A program made the position numbers and the translations under genes. A DNA stretch of 64,000 nucleotides. Origin: Lasioglossum baleicum. Taxonomy: Eukaryota > Arthropoda > Insecta > Hymenoptera > Halictidae. The DNA lies in NCBI RefSeq assembly GCF_051020765.1, contig NC_134930.1:5766001-5830000 (forward strand), read 5' to 3'. Each line of letters starts with the position of its first letter. The first letter of the stretch is position 1. The notes under the pieces are model-generated. The model worked only from the letters and a program-made list of their open reading frames with translations. It did no database searches and was not told the DNA's origin. Positions 35,001 through 47,220 of the stretch are shown one piece after another.

Positions 35001-38000
35001 TAGTGTATACCTGTTCGCGGACGACACCGATCAGTCCCATCTCGGCCTCATGGCTAAGAAGGTAGTGTATACCAGTTCCGGACGACACCGGTGAGTCCCT
35101 TCTCGGCCTCATGGCTAAGTAGGTAGTGTATACCAGTTCGCGGACGACACCGATCAGTCCCATCTCGGCCTCATGGCTAAGAAGGTAGTGTATACCTGTT
35201 CGCGGACCACACCGATCAGTCCCATCTCGGTCTCATGGCTAAGAAGGTAGTGTATACCAGTTCCGGACGACACCGGTGAGCCCCTTCTCGGCCTCATGGC
35301 TAAGAAGGTAGTGTATACCAGTTCCGGACGACACCGGTAAGTCCCTTCTCGGCCTCATGGCTAAGAAGGTAGTGTATACCTGTTCGCGGACGACACCGAT
35401 CAGTCCCATCTCGGTCTCCTGGCTAAGAAGGTAGTGTATACCAGTTCCGGACGACACCGGTGAGCCCCTTCTCGGCCTCATGGCTAAGTAGGTAGTGTAT
35501 ACCAGTTCCGGACGACACCGGTAAGTCCCTTCTCGGCCTCATGGCTAAGAAGGTAGTGTATACCTGTTCGCGGACTACACCGATCAGTCCCATCTCGGCC
35601 ACATGGCTAAGAAGGTAGTGTATACCTGTTCGCGGACAACACCGATCAGTCCCATCTCTGCCTCATGGCTAAGAAGGTAGTGTATACCAGTTCCGGACGA
35701 CACCGGTGAGTCCCATCTCGGCCTCATGGCTAAGAAGGTAGTGTATACCTGTTCGCGGACGACACCGATCAGTCCCTTCTCGGCCTCATGGCTAAGAAGG
35801 TAGTGTATACCAGTTCGGGGACGAAACCGGTGAGTCCCACCTCGGCCTCATGGCTAAGAAGGTAGTGTATACCTGTTCGCGGACGACACCGATCAGTCCC
35901 ATCTCGGCCTCATGGCTAAGAAGGTAGTGTATACCAGATCCGGACGACAACGGTAAGTCCCTTCTCGGCCTCATGGCTAAGAAGGTAGTGTATACCAGTT
36001 CGGGGACGAAACCGGTGAGTCCCATCTCGGCCTCATGGCTAAGAAGGTAGTGTATACCTGTTCGCGGACGACACCGATCAGACCTATCTCGGCCTCATGG
36101 CTAAGAAGGTAGTGTATACCAGTTCGGGGACGACACCGGTGAGTCCCATCTCGGCCTCATGGCTAAGAAGGTAGTGTATACCAGTTCCGGACGATACCGG
36201 TATGTCCCTTCTCGGCCTCATGGCTAAGAAGGTAGTGTATACCAGTTCGGGGACGAAACCGGTGAGTCCCATCTCGGCCTCATGGCTAAGAAGGTAGTGT
36301 ATACCTGTTCGGGGACGAAACCGGTGAGTCCCATCTCGGCTTCATGGCTAGGAAGGTAGTGTATACCAGTTCGGGGACGAAACCGGTGAGTCCCATCTCG
36401 GCCTCATGGCTAAGAAGGTAGTGTATACCAGTTCGGGGACGAAACCGGTGAGTCCCATCTCGGCCTCATGGCTAAGAAGGTAGTGTATACCTGTTCGCGG
36501 ACGACACCGATCAGTCCCATCTCGGCCTCATGGCTAAGAAGGTAGTGTATACCAGTTCCGGACGACACCGGTGAGCCCCTTCTCGGCCTCATGGCTAAGT
36601 AGGTAGTGTATACCAGTTCCGGACGACACCGGTAAGTCCCTTCTCGGCCTCATGGCTAAGAAGGTAGTGTATACCTGTTCGCGGACGACACCGATCAGTC
36701 CCATCTCGGCCACATGGCTAAGAAGGTAGTGTATACCTGTTCGCGGACAACACCGATCAGTCCCATCTCTGCCTCATGGCTAAGAAGGTAGTGTATACCA
36801 GTTCCGGACGACACCGGTGAGTCCCATCTCGGCCTCATGGCTAAGAAGGTAGTGTATACCTGTTCGCGGACGACACCGATCAGTCCCTTCTCGGCCTCAT
36901 GGCTAAGAAGGTAGTGTATACCAGTTCGGGGACGAAACCGGTGAGTCCCACCTCGGCCTCATGGCTAAGAAGGTAGTGTATACCTGTTCGCGGACGACAC
37001 CGATCAGTCCCATCTCGGCCTCATGGCTAAGAAGGTAGTGTATACCAGTTCCGGACGACACCGGTAAGTCCCTTCTCGGCCTCATGGCTAAGAAGGTAGT
37101 ATATACCAGTTCGGGGACGACACCGATCAGTCCCATCTCGGCCTCATGGCTAAGAAGGTAGTGTATACCAGTTCCGGACGACACCGGTAAGTCCCTTCTC
37201 GGCCTCATGGCTAAGAAGGTAGTGTATACCAGTTCGGGGACGAAACCGGTAAGTCCCTTCTCGGCCTCATGGCTAAGAAGGTAGTGTATACCAGTTCGGG
37301 GACGAAACCGGTGAGTCCCATCTCGGCCTCATGGCTAAGAAGGTAGTGTATACCTGTTCGCGGACGACACCGATCAGTCCCTTCTCGGCCTCATGGCTAA
37401 GAAGGTAGTGTATACCAGTTCGGGGACGAAACCGGTGAGTCCCACCTCGGCCTCATGGCTAAGAAGGTAGTGTATACCTGTTCGCGGACGACACCGATCA
37501 GTCCCATCTCGGCCTCATGGCTAAGAAGGTAGTGTATACCAGTTCCGGACGACACCGGTAAGTCCCTTCTCGGCCTCATGGCTAAGAAGGTAGTATATAC
37601 CAGTTCGGGGACGACACCGATCAGTCCCATCTCGGCCTCATGGCTAAGAAGGTAGTGTATACCAGTTCCGGTCGACACCGGTAAGTCCCTTCTCGGCCTC
37701 ATGGCTAAGAAGGTAGTGTATACCAGTTCGGGGACGAAACCGGTAAGTCCCTTCTCGGCCTCATGGCTAAGAAGGTAGTGTATACCAGTTCGGGGACGAA
37801 ACCGGTGAGTCCCATCTCGGCCTCATGGCTAAGATGGTAGTGTATACCTGTTCGCGGACGACACCGATCAGTCCCATCTCGGCCTCGTGGCTAAGAAGGT
37901 AGTGTATACCAGTTCCGGACGACACCGGTAAGTGCGTTCTCGGCCTCATAGCTAAGAAGGTAGTGTATACCTGTTCGCGGACGACACCGATCAGTCCCAT

Positions 38001-40700
38001 CTCGGCCTCATGGCTAAGAAGGTAGTGTATACCAGTTCGGGGACGAAACCGGTGAGTCCCATCTCGGCCTCATGGCTAAGAAGGTAGTGTATACCTGTTC
38101 GCGGACGACACCGATCAGTCCCATCTCGGCCTCATGGCTAAGAAGGTAGTGTATACCAGTTCGGGGACAACACCGGTGAGTCCCATCTCGGCCTCATGGC
38201 TAAGAAGGTAGTGTATACCAGTTCGGGGACGAAACCGGTGAGTCCCATCTCGGCCTCATGGCTAAGAAGGTAGTGTATACCTGTTCGCGGACGACACCGA
38301 TCAGTCCCATCTCGGTCTCGTGGCTAAGAAGGTAGTGTATACCTGTTCGCGGACGACACCGATCTGTCCCATCTCGGCCTCATGGCGAAGAAGGTAGTGT
38401 ATACCAGTTCCGGACGACACCGGTGAGCCCCTTCTCGGCCTCATGGCTAAGTAGGTAGTGTATACCAGTTCCGGACGACACCGGTAAGTCCCTTCTCGGC
38501 CTCATGGCTAAGAAGGTAGTGTATACCTGTTCGCGGACGACACCGATCAGTCCCATCTCGGCCACATGGCTAAGAAGGTAGTGTATACCTGTTCGCGGAC
38601 AACACCGATCAGTCCCATCTCTGCCTCATGGCTAAGAAGGTAGTGTATACCAGTTCCGGACGACACCGGTGAGTCCCATCTCGGCCTCATGGCTAAGAAG
38701 GTAGTGTATACCTGTTCGCGGACGACACCGATCAGTCCCTTCTCGGCCTCATGGCTAAGAAGGTAGTGTATACCAGTTCGGGGACGAGACCGGTGAGTCC
38801 CACCTCGGCCTCATGGCTAAGAAGGTAGTGTATACCTGTTCGCGGACGACACCCATCAGTCCCATCTCTGCCTCATGGCTAAGAAGGTAGTGTATACCAG
38901 TTCCGGACGACACCGGTAAGTCCCTTCTCGGCCTCATGGCTAAGAAGGTAGTATATAGCAGTTCGGGGACGACACCGATCAGTCCCATCTCGGCCTCATG
39001 GCTAAGAAGGTAGTGTATACCAGTTCCGGACGACACCGGTTTGTCCCTTCTCGGCCTCATGGCTAAGAAGGTAGTGTATACCAGTTCGGGGACGAAACCG
39101 GTGAGTCCCATCTCGGCCTCATGGCTAAGAAGGTAGTGTATACCTGTTCGCGGACGGCACCGATCAGTCCCATCTCGGCCTCATGGCTAAGAAGGTAGTG
39201 TATACCAGTTCGGGGACGAAACCGGTGAGTCCCATCTCGGCCTCATGGCTAAGAAGGTAGTGTATACCTGTTCGCGGACGACACCGATCAGTCCCATCTC
39301 GGCCTCATGGCTAAGAAGGTAGTGTATACCTGTTCGCGGACAACACCGATCAGTCCCATCTCGGCCTCATGGCTAAGAAGGTAGTGTATACCAGTTCCGG
39401 ACGACACCGGTGAGTCCCATCTCGGCCTCATGGCTAAGAAGGTAGTGTATACCTGTTCGCGGACGACACCGATCAGTCCCTTCTCGACCTCATGGCTAAG
39501 AAGGTAGTGTATACCAGTTCGGGGACGAAACCGGTGAGTCCCATCTCGGCTTCATGGCTAGGAAGGTAGTGTATACCTGTTCGCGGACGACACCGATCAG
39601 TCCCATCTCGGCCACATCGCTAAGAAGGTAGTGTATACCTGTTCGCGGACAACACCGATCAGTCCCATCTCGGCCTCATGGCTAAGAAGGTAGTGTATAC
39701 CAGTTCCGGATGACACCGGTGAGTCCCATCTCGGCCTCATGGCTAAGAAGGTAGTGTATACCTGTTCGCGGACGACACCGATCAGTCCCTTCTCGGCCTC
39801 ATGGCTAAGAAGGTAGTGTATACCAGTTCGGGGACGTAACCGGTGAGTCCCATCTCGGCCTCATGGCTAAGAAGGTAGTGTATACCTGTTCGCGGACGAC
39901 ACCGATCAGTCCCATCTCGGCCTCGTGGCTAAGAAGGTAGTGTATACCAGTTCCGGACGACACCGGTAAGTCCCTTCTCGGCCTCATGGCTAAGAAGGTA
40001 GTGTATACCAGTTCGGGGACGAAACCGGTGAGTCCCATCTCGGCCTCATGGCTAAGAAGGTAGTGTATACCTGTTCGCGGACGACACCGATCAGTCCCAT
40101 CTCGGCCTCATGGCTAAGAAGGTAGTGTATACCAGTTCGGGGACGAAACCGGTGAGTCCCAACTCGGCCTCATGGCTAAGATGGTAGTGTATACCAGTCC
40201 CGGGGGCACCGGTAAGTCCCTTCTCGGCCTCATGGCTAAGAAGGTAGTGTATACCAGTTCGGGGACGAAACCGGTGAATCCCATCTTGGCCTCCTGGCTA
40301 AGAAGGTAGTATATACCTGTTCGCGGAAGACACCGATCAGTCCCATCTCGGCCTCATGGCTAAGAAGGTAGTGTATACCAGTTCCGGACGACACCGGTAA
40401 GTCCCTTCTCGGCCTCATGGCTAAGAAGGTAGTATATACCAGTTCGGGGACGACACCGGTAAGTCCCTTCTCGGCCTCATGGCTAAGAAGGTAGTGTATA
40501 CCTGATCGCGGACTACACCGATCAGTCCCATCTCGGCCACATGGCTAAGAAGGTAGTGTATACCTGTTCGCGGACAACACCGATCAGTCCCATCTCTGCC
40601 TCATGGCTAAGAAGGTAGTGTATACCAGTTCCGGACGACACCGGTGAGTCCCATCTCGGCCTCATGGCTAAGAAGGTAGTGTATACCTGTTCGCGGACGA
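35000..40700 (+). repeat. Mosaic stretch with displaced copies of earlier blocks
   Basis: Ordinary monomers arranged as pieces of other regions. About 9.5-10.8 kb recurs at ~38.7-40.0 kb at a constant offset of 29,228: the ACCCATC variant at 9,623 and 38,851, CTCGACCTC at 10,256 and 39,484, and GGTTTGTCCC at ~9,811 and ~39,038. An eight-monomer block near 36.9 kb repeats near 37.4 kb (offset 494). The 35.2-35.6 kb part shares the GGTCTCCTGG and GGACTACACC variants with ~24.3-24.5 kb. There is no gene. Confidence 0.78.
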
Positions 40701-43700
40701 CACCGATCAGTCCCATCTCGGCCTCATGGCTAAGAAGGTAGTGTATACCAGATCCGGACGACACCGGTAAGTCCCTTCTCGGCCTCATGGCTAAGAAGGT
40801 AGTGTATACCAGTTCGGGGACGAAACCGGTGAGTCCCATCTCGGCCTCATGGCTAAGAAGGTAGTGTATACCTGTTCGCGGACGACACCGATCAGACCCA
40901 TCTCGGCCTCATGGCTAAGAAGGTAGTGTATACCAGTTCGGGGACGACACCGGTGAGTCCCATCTCGGCCTCATGGCTAAGAAGGTAGTGTATACCAGTT
41001 CCGGACGATACCGGTAAGTCCCTTCTCGGCCTCATGGCTAAGAAGGTAGTGTATACCAGTTCGGGGACGAAACCGGTGAGTCCCATCTCGACCTCATGGC
41101 TAAGAAGGTAGTGTATACCTGTTCGGGGACGAAACCGGTGAGTCCCATCTCGGCTTCATGGCTAGGAAGGTAGTGTATACCTATTCGCGGACGACACCGA
41201 TCAGTCCCATCTCGGCCTCATGGCTAAGAAGGTAGTGTATACCAGTTCCGGACGACACCGGTGAGTCCCATCTCGGCCTCATGGCTAAGAAGGTAGTGTA
41301 TACCTGTTCGCGGACGACACCGATCAGTCCCTTCTCGGCCTCATGGCTAAGAAGGTAGTGTATACCAGTTCGGGGACGAAACCGGTGAGTCCCACCTCGG
41401 CCTCATGGCTAAGAAGGTAGTGTATACCTGTTCGCGGACGACACCGATCAGTCCCATCTCGGCCTCATGGCTAAGAAGGTAGTGTATACCAGTTCCGGAC
41501 GACACCGGTAAGTCCCTTCTCGGCCTCATGGCTAAGAAGGTAGTATATACCAGTTCGGGGACGACACCGATCAGTCCCATCTCGGCCTCATGGCTAAGAA
41601 GGTAGTGTATACCAGTTCCGGACGACACCGGTAAGTCCATTCTCGGCCTCATGGCTAAGAAGGTAGTGTATACCAGTTCGGGGACGAAACCGGTAAGTCC
41701 CTTCTCGGCCTCATGGCTAAGAAGGTAGTGTATACCAGTTCGGGGACGAAACCGGTGAGTCCCATCTCGGCCTCATGGCTAAGAAGGTAGTGTATACCTG
41801 TTCGCGGACGACACCGATCAGTCCCATCTCGGCCTCGTGGCTAAGAAGGTAGTGTATACCAGTTCCGGACGACACCGGTAAGTCCGTTCTCGGCCTCATG
41901 GCTAAGAAGGTAGTGTATACCAGTTCCGGACGACACCGGTAAGTCCGTTCTCGGCCTCATGGCTAAGAAGGTAGTGTATACCTGTTCGCGGACGACACCG
42001 ATCAGTCCCTTCTCGGCCTCATGGCTAAGAAGGTAGTGTATACCAGTTCGGGGACGAAACCGGTGAGTCCCACCTCGGCCTCATGGCTAAGAAGGTAGTG
42101 TATACCTGTTCGCGGACGACACCGATCAGTCCCATCTCGGCCTCGTGGCTAAGAAGGTAGTGTATACCAGTTCCGGACGACACCGGTAAGTCCGTTCTCG
42201 GCCTCATGGCTAAGAAGGTAGTGTATACCAGTTCCGGACGACACTGGTAAGTCCGTTCTCGGCCTCATGGCTAAGAAGGTAGTGTATACCTGTTCGCGGA
42301 CGACACCGATCAGTCCCTTCTCGGCCTCATGGCTAAGAAGGTAGTGTATACCAGTTCGGGGACGAAACCGGTGAGTCCCACCTCGGCCTCATGGCTAAGA
42401 AGGTAGTGTATACCTGTTCGCGGACGACACCCATCAGTCCCATCTCTGCCTCATGGCTAAGAAGGTAGTGTATACCAGTTCCGGACGACACCGGTAAGTC
42501 CCTTCTCGGCCTCATGGCTAAGAAGGTAGTATATACCAGTTCGGGGACGACACCGATCAGTCCCATCTCGGCCTCATGGCTAAGAAGGTAGTGTATACCA
42601 GTTCCGGACGACACCGGTTTGTGCCTTCTCGGCCTCATGGCTAAGAAGGTAGTGTATACCAGTTCGGGGACGAAACCGGTGAGTCCCATCTCGGCCTCAT
42701 GGCTAAGAAGGTAGTGTATACCTGTTCGCGGACGGCACCGATCAGTCCCATCTCGGCCTCATGGCTAAGAAGGTAGTGTATACCAGTTCGGGGACGAAAC
42801 TGGTGAGTCCCATCTCGGCCTCATGGCTAAGAAGGTAGTGTATACCTGTTCGCGGACGACACCGATCAGTCCCATCTCGGCCTCATGGCTAAGAAGGTAG
42901 TGTATACCTGTTCGCGGACAACACCGATCAGTCCCATCTCGGCCTCATGGCTAAGAAGGTAGTGTATACCAGTTCCGGACGACACCGGTGAGTCCCATCT
43001 CGGCCTCATGGCTAAGAAGGTAGTGTATACCTGTTCGCGGACGACACCGATCAGTCCCTTCTCGACCTCATGGCTAAGAAGGTAGTGTATACCAGTTCGG
43101 GGACGAAACCGGTGAGTCCCATCTCGGCTTCATGGCTAGGAAGGTAGTGTATACCTGTTCGCGGACGACACCGATCAGTCCCATCTCGGCCACATCGCTA
43201 AGAAGGTAGTGTATACCTGTTCGCGGACAACACCGATCAGTCCCATCTCGGCCTCATGGCTAAGAAGGTAGTGTATACCAGTTCCGGACGACACCGGTGA
43301 GTCCCATCTCGGCCTCATGGCTAAGAAGGTAGTGTATACCTGTTCGCGGACGACACCGATCAGTCCCTTCTCGGCCTCATGGCTAAGAAGGTAGTGTATA
43401 CCAGTTCGGGGACGAAACCGGTGAGTCCCATCTCGGCCTCATGGCTAAGAAGGTAGTGTATACCTGTTCGCGGACGACACCGATCAGTCCCATCTCGGCC
43501 TCGTGGCTAAGAAGGTAGTGTATACCAGTTCCGGACGACACCGGTAAGTCCCTTCTCGGCCTCATGGCTAAGAAGGTAGTGTATACCAGTTCGGGGACGA
43601 AACCGGTGATTCCCATCTCGGCCTCATGGCTAAGAAGGTAGTGTATACCTGTTCGCGTCCGACACCGATCAGTCCCATCTCGGCCTCATGGCTAAGAAGG

Positions 43701-46700
43701 TAGTGTATACCAGTTCGGGGACGAAACCGGTGAGTCCCAACTCGGCCTCATGGCTAAGATGGTAGTGTATACCTGTTCGCGTCCGACACCGATCAGTCCC
43801 ATCTCGGCCTCATGGCTAAGAAGGTAGTGTATACCAGTTCGGGGACGAAACCGGTGAGTCCCAACTCGGCCTCATGGCTAAGAAGGTAGTGTATACCAGT
43901 TCCGGACGACACCGGTGAGTCCCATCTCGGCCTCATGGCTAAGAAGGTAGTGTATACCTGTTCGCGGACGACACCGATCAGTCCCTTCTCGGCCTCATGG
44001 CTAAGAAGGTAGTGTATACCAGTTCGGGGACGAAACCGGTGAGTCCCACCTCGGCCTCATGGCTAAGAAGGTAGTGTATACCAGTTCGGGGACGAAACCG
44101 GTGAGTCCCACCTCGGCCTCATGGCTAAGAAGGTAGTGTATACCTGTTCGCGGACGACACCGATCAGTCCCATCTCTGCCTCATGGATAAGAAGGTAGTG
44201 TATACCAGATCCGGACGACACCGGTAAGTCCCTTCTCGGCCTCATGGCTAAGAAGGTAGTGTATACCAGTTCGGGGACGAAACCGGTGAGTCCCATCTCG
44301 GCCTCATGGCTAAGAAGGTAGTGTATACCTGTTCGCGGACGACACCGATCAGACCCATCTCGGCCTCATGGCTAAGAAGGTAGTGTATACCAGTTCGGGG
44401 ACGACACCGGTGAGTCCCATCTCGGCCTCATGGCTAAGAAGGTAGTGTATACCAGTTCCGGACGATACCGGTAAGTCCCTTCTCGGCCTCATGGCTAAGA
44501 AGGTAGTGTATACCAGTTCGGGGACGAAACCGGTGAGTCCCATCTCGGCCTCATGGCTAAGAAGGTAGTGTATACCTGTTCGGGGACGAAACCGGTGAGT
44601 CCCATCTCGGCTTCATGGCTAGGAAGGTAGTGTATACCTATTCGCGGACGACACCGATCAGTCCCATCTCGGCCTCATGGCTAAGAAGGTAGTGTATACC
44701 AGTTCCGGACGACACCGGTGAGTCCCATCTCGGCCTCATGGCTAAGAAGGTAGTGTATACCTGTTCGCGGACGACACCGATCAGTCCCTTCTCGGCCTCA
44801 TGGCTAAGAAGGTAGTGTATACCAGTTCGGGGACGAAACCGGTGAGTCCCACCTCGGCCTCATGGCTAAGAAGGTAGTGTATACCTGTTCGCGGACGACA
44901 CCGATCAGTCCCATCTCGGCCTCATGGCTAAGAAGGTAGTGTATACCAGTTCCGGACGACACCGGTAAGTCCCTTCTCGGCCTCATGGCTAAGAAGGTAG
45001 TATATACCAGTTCGGGGACGACACCGATCAGTCCCATCTCGGCCTCATGGCTAAGAAGGTAGTGTATACCAGTTCCGGACGACACCGGTAAGTCCATTCT
45101 CGGCCTCATGGCTAAGAAGGTAGTGTATACCAGTTCGGGGACGAAACCGGTAAGTCCCTTCTCGGCCTCATGGCTAAGAAGGTAGTGTATACCAGTTCGG
45201 GGACGAAACCGGTGAGTCCCATCTCGGCCTCATGGCTAAGAAGGTAGTGTATACCTGTTCGCGGACGACACCGATCAGTCCCATCTCGGCCTCGTGGCTA
45301 AGAAGGTAGTGTATACCAGTTCCGGACGACACCGGTAAGTCCGTTCTCGGCCTCATGGCTAAGAAGGTAGTGTATACCAGTTCCGGACGACACCGGTAAG
45401 TCCGTTCTCGGCCTCATGGCTAAGAAGGTAGTGTATACCTGTTCGCGGACGACACCGATCAGTCCCTTCTCGGCCTCATGGCTAAGAAGGTAGTGTATAC
45501 CAGTTCGGGGACGAAACCGGTGAGTCCCACCTCGGCCTCATGGCTAAGAAGGTAGTGTATACCTGTTCGCGGACGACACCGATCAGTCCCATCTCGGCCT
45601 CGTGGCTAAGAAGGTAGTGTATACCAGTTCCGGACGACACCGGTAAGTCCGTTCTCGGCCTCATGGCTAAGAAGGTAGTGTATACCAGTTCCGGACGACA
45701 CTGGTAAGTCCGTTCTCGGCCTCATGGCTAAGAAGGTAGTGTATACCTGTTCGCGGACGACACCGATCAGTCCCTTCTCGGCCTCATGGCTAAGAAGGTA
45801 GTGTATACCAGTTCGGGGACGAAACCGGTGAGTCCCACCTCGGCCTCATGGCTAAGAAGGTAGTGTATACCTGTTCGCGGACGACACCCATCAGTCCCAT
45901 CTCTGCCTCATGGCTAAGAAGGTAGTGTATACCAGTTCCGGACGACACCGGTAAGTCCCTTCTCGGCCTCATGGCTAAGAAGGTAGTATATACCAGTTCG
46001 GGGACGACACCGATCAGTCCCATCTCGGCCTCATGGCTAAGAAGGTAGTGTATACCAGTTCCGGACGACACCGGTTTGTGCCTTCTCGGCCTCATGGCTA
46101 AGAAGGTAGTGTATACCAGTTCGGGGACGAAACCGGTGAGTCCCATCTCGGCCTCATGGCTAAGAAGGTAGTGTATACCTGTTCGCGGACGGCACCGATC
46201 AGTCCCATCTCGGCCTCATGGCTAAGAAGGTAGTGTATACCAGTTCGGGGACGAAACTGGTGAGTCCCATCTCGGCCTCATGGCTAAGAAGGTAGTGTAT
46301 ACCTGTTCGCGGACGACACCGATCAGTCCCATCTCGGCCTCATGGCTAAGAAGGTAGTGTATACCTGTTCGCGGACAACACCGATCAGTCCCATCTCGGC
46401 CTCATGGCTAAGAAGGTAGTGTATACCAGTTCCGGACGACACCGGTGAGTCCCATCTCGGCCTCATGGCTAAGAAGGTAGTGTATACCTGTTCGCGGACG
46501 ACACCGATCAGTCCCTTCTCGACCTCATGGCTAAGAAGGTAGTGTATACCAGTTCGGGGACGAAACCGGTGAGTCCCATCTCGGCTTCATGGCTAGGAAG
46601 GTAGTGTATACCTGTTCGCGGACGACACCGATCAGTCCCATCTCGGCCACATCGCTAAGAAGGTAGTGTATACCTGTTCGCGGACAACACCGATCAGTCC

Positions 46701-47220
46701 CATCTCGGCCTCATGGCTAAGAAGGTAGTGTATACCAGTTCCGGACGACACCGGTGAGTCCCATCTCGGCCTCATGGCTAAGAAGGTAGTGTATACCTGT
46801 TCGCGGACGACACCGATCAGTCCCTTCTCGGCCTCATGGCTAAGAAGGTAGTGTATACCAGTTCGGGGACGAAACCGGTGAGTCCCATCTCGGCCTCATG
46901 GCTAAGAAGGTAGTGTATACCTGTTCGCGGACGACACCGATCAGTCCCATCTCGGCCTCGTGGCTAAGAAGGTAGTGTATACCAGTTCCGGACGACACCG
47001 GTAAGTCCCTTCTCGGCCTCATGGCTAAGAAGGTAGTGTATACCAGTTCGGGGACGAAACCGGTGATTCCCATCTCGGCCTCATGGCTAAGAAGGTAGTG
47101 TATACCTGTTCGCGTCCGACACCGATCAGTCCCATCTCGGCCTCATGGCTAAGAAGGTAGTGTATACCAGTTCGGGGACGAAACCGGTGAGTCCCAACTC
47201 GGCCTCATGGCTAAGATGGT
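40700..47220 (+). repeat. 3,457-bp (56-monomer) tandem duplication
   Basis: About 40,700-43,770 matches about 44,160-47,220 at offset 3,457. Shared private states include AGATCCGG (40,750 and 44,207), GACGATACCGG, GTAAGTCCATTC, ACACTGGTAAG, GGTTTGTGCC (~42,616 and ~46,073), CTCGACCTC (43,062 and 46,519) and GGTGATTCCC. The match ends where the first copy follows CTAAGATGG with a B cassette and the second with a D cassette. Confidence 0.88.
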
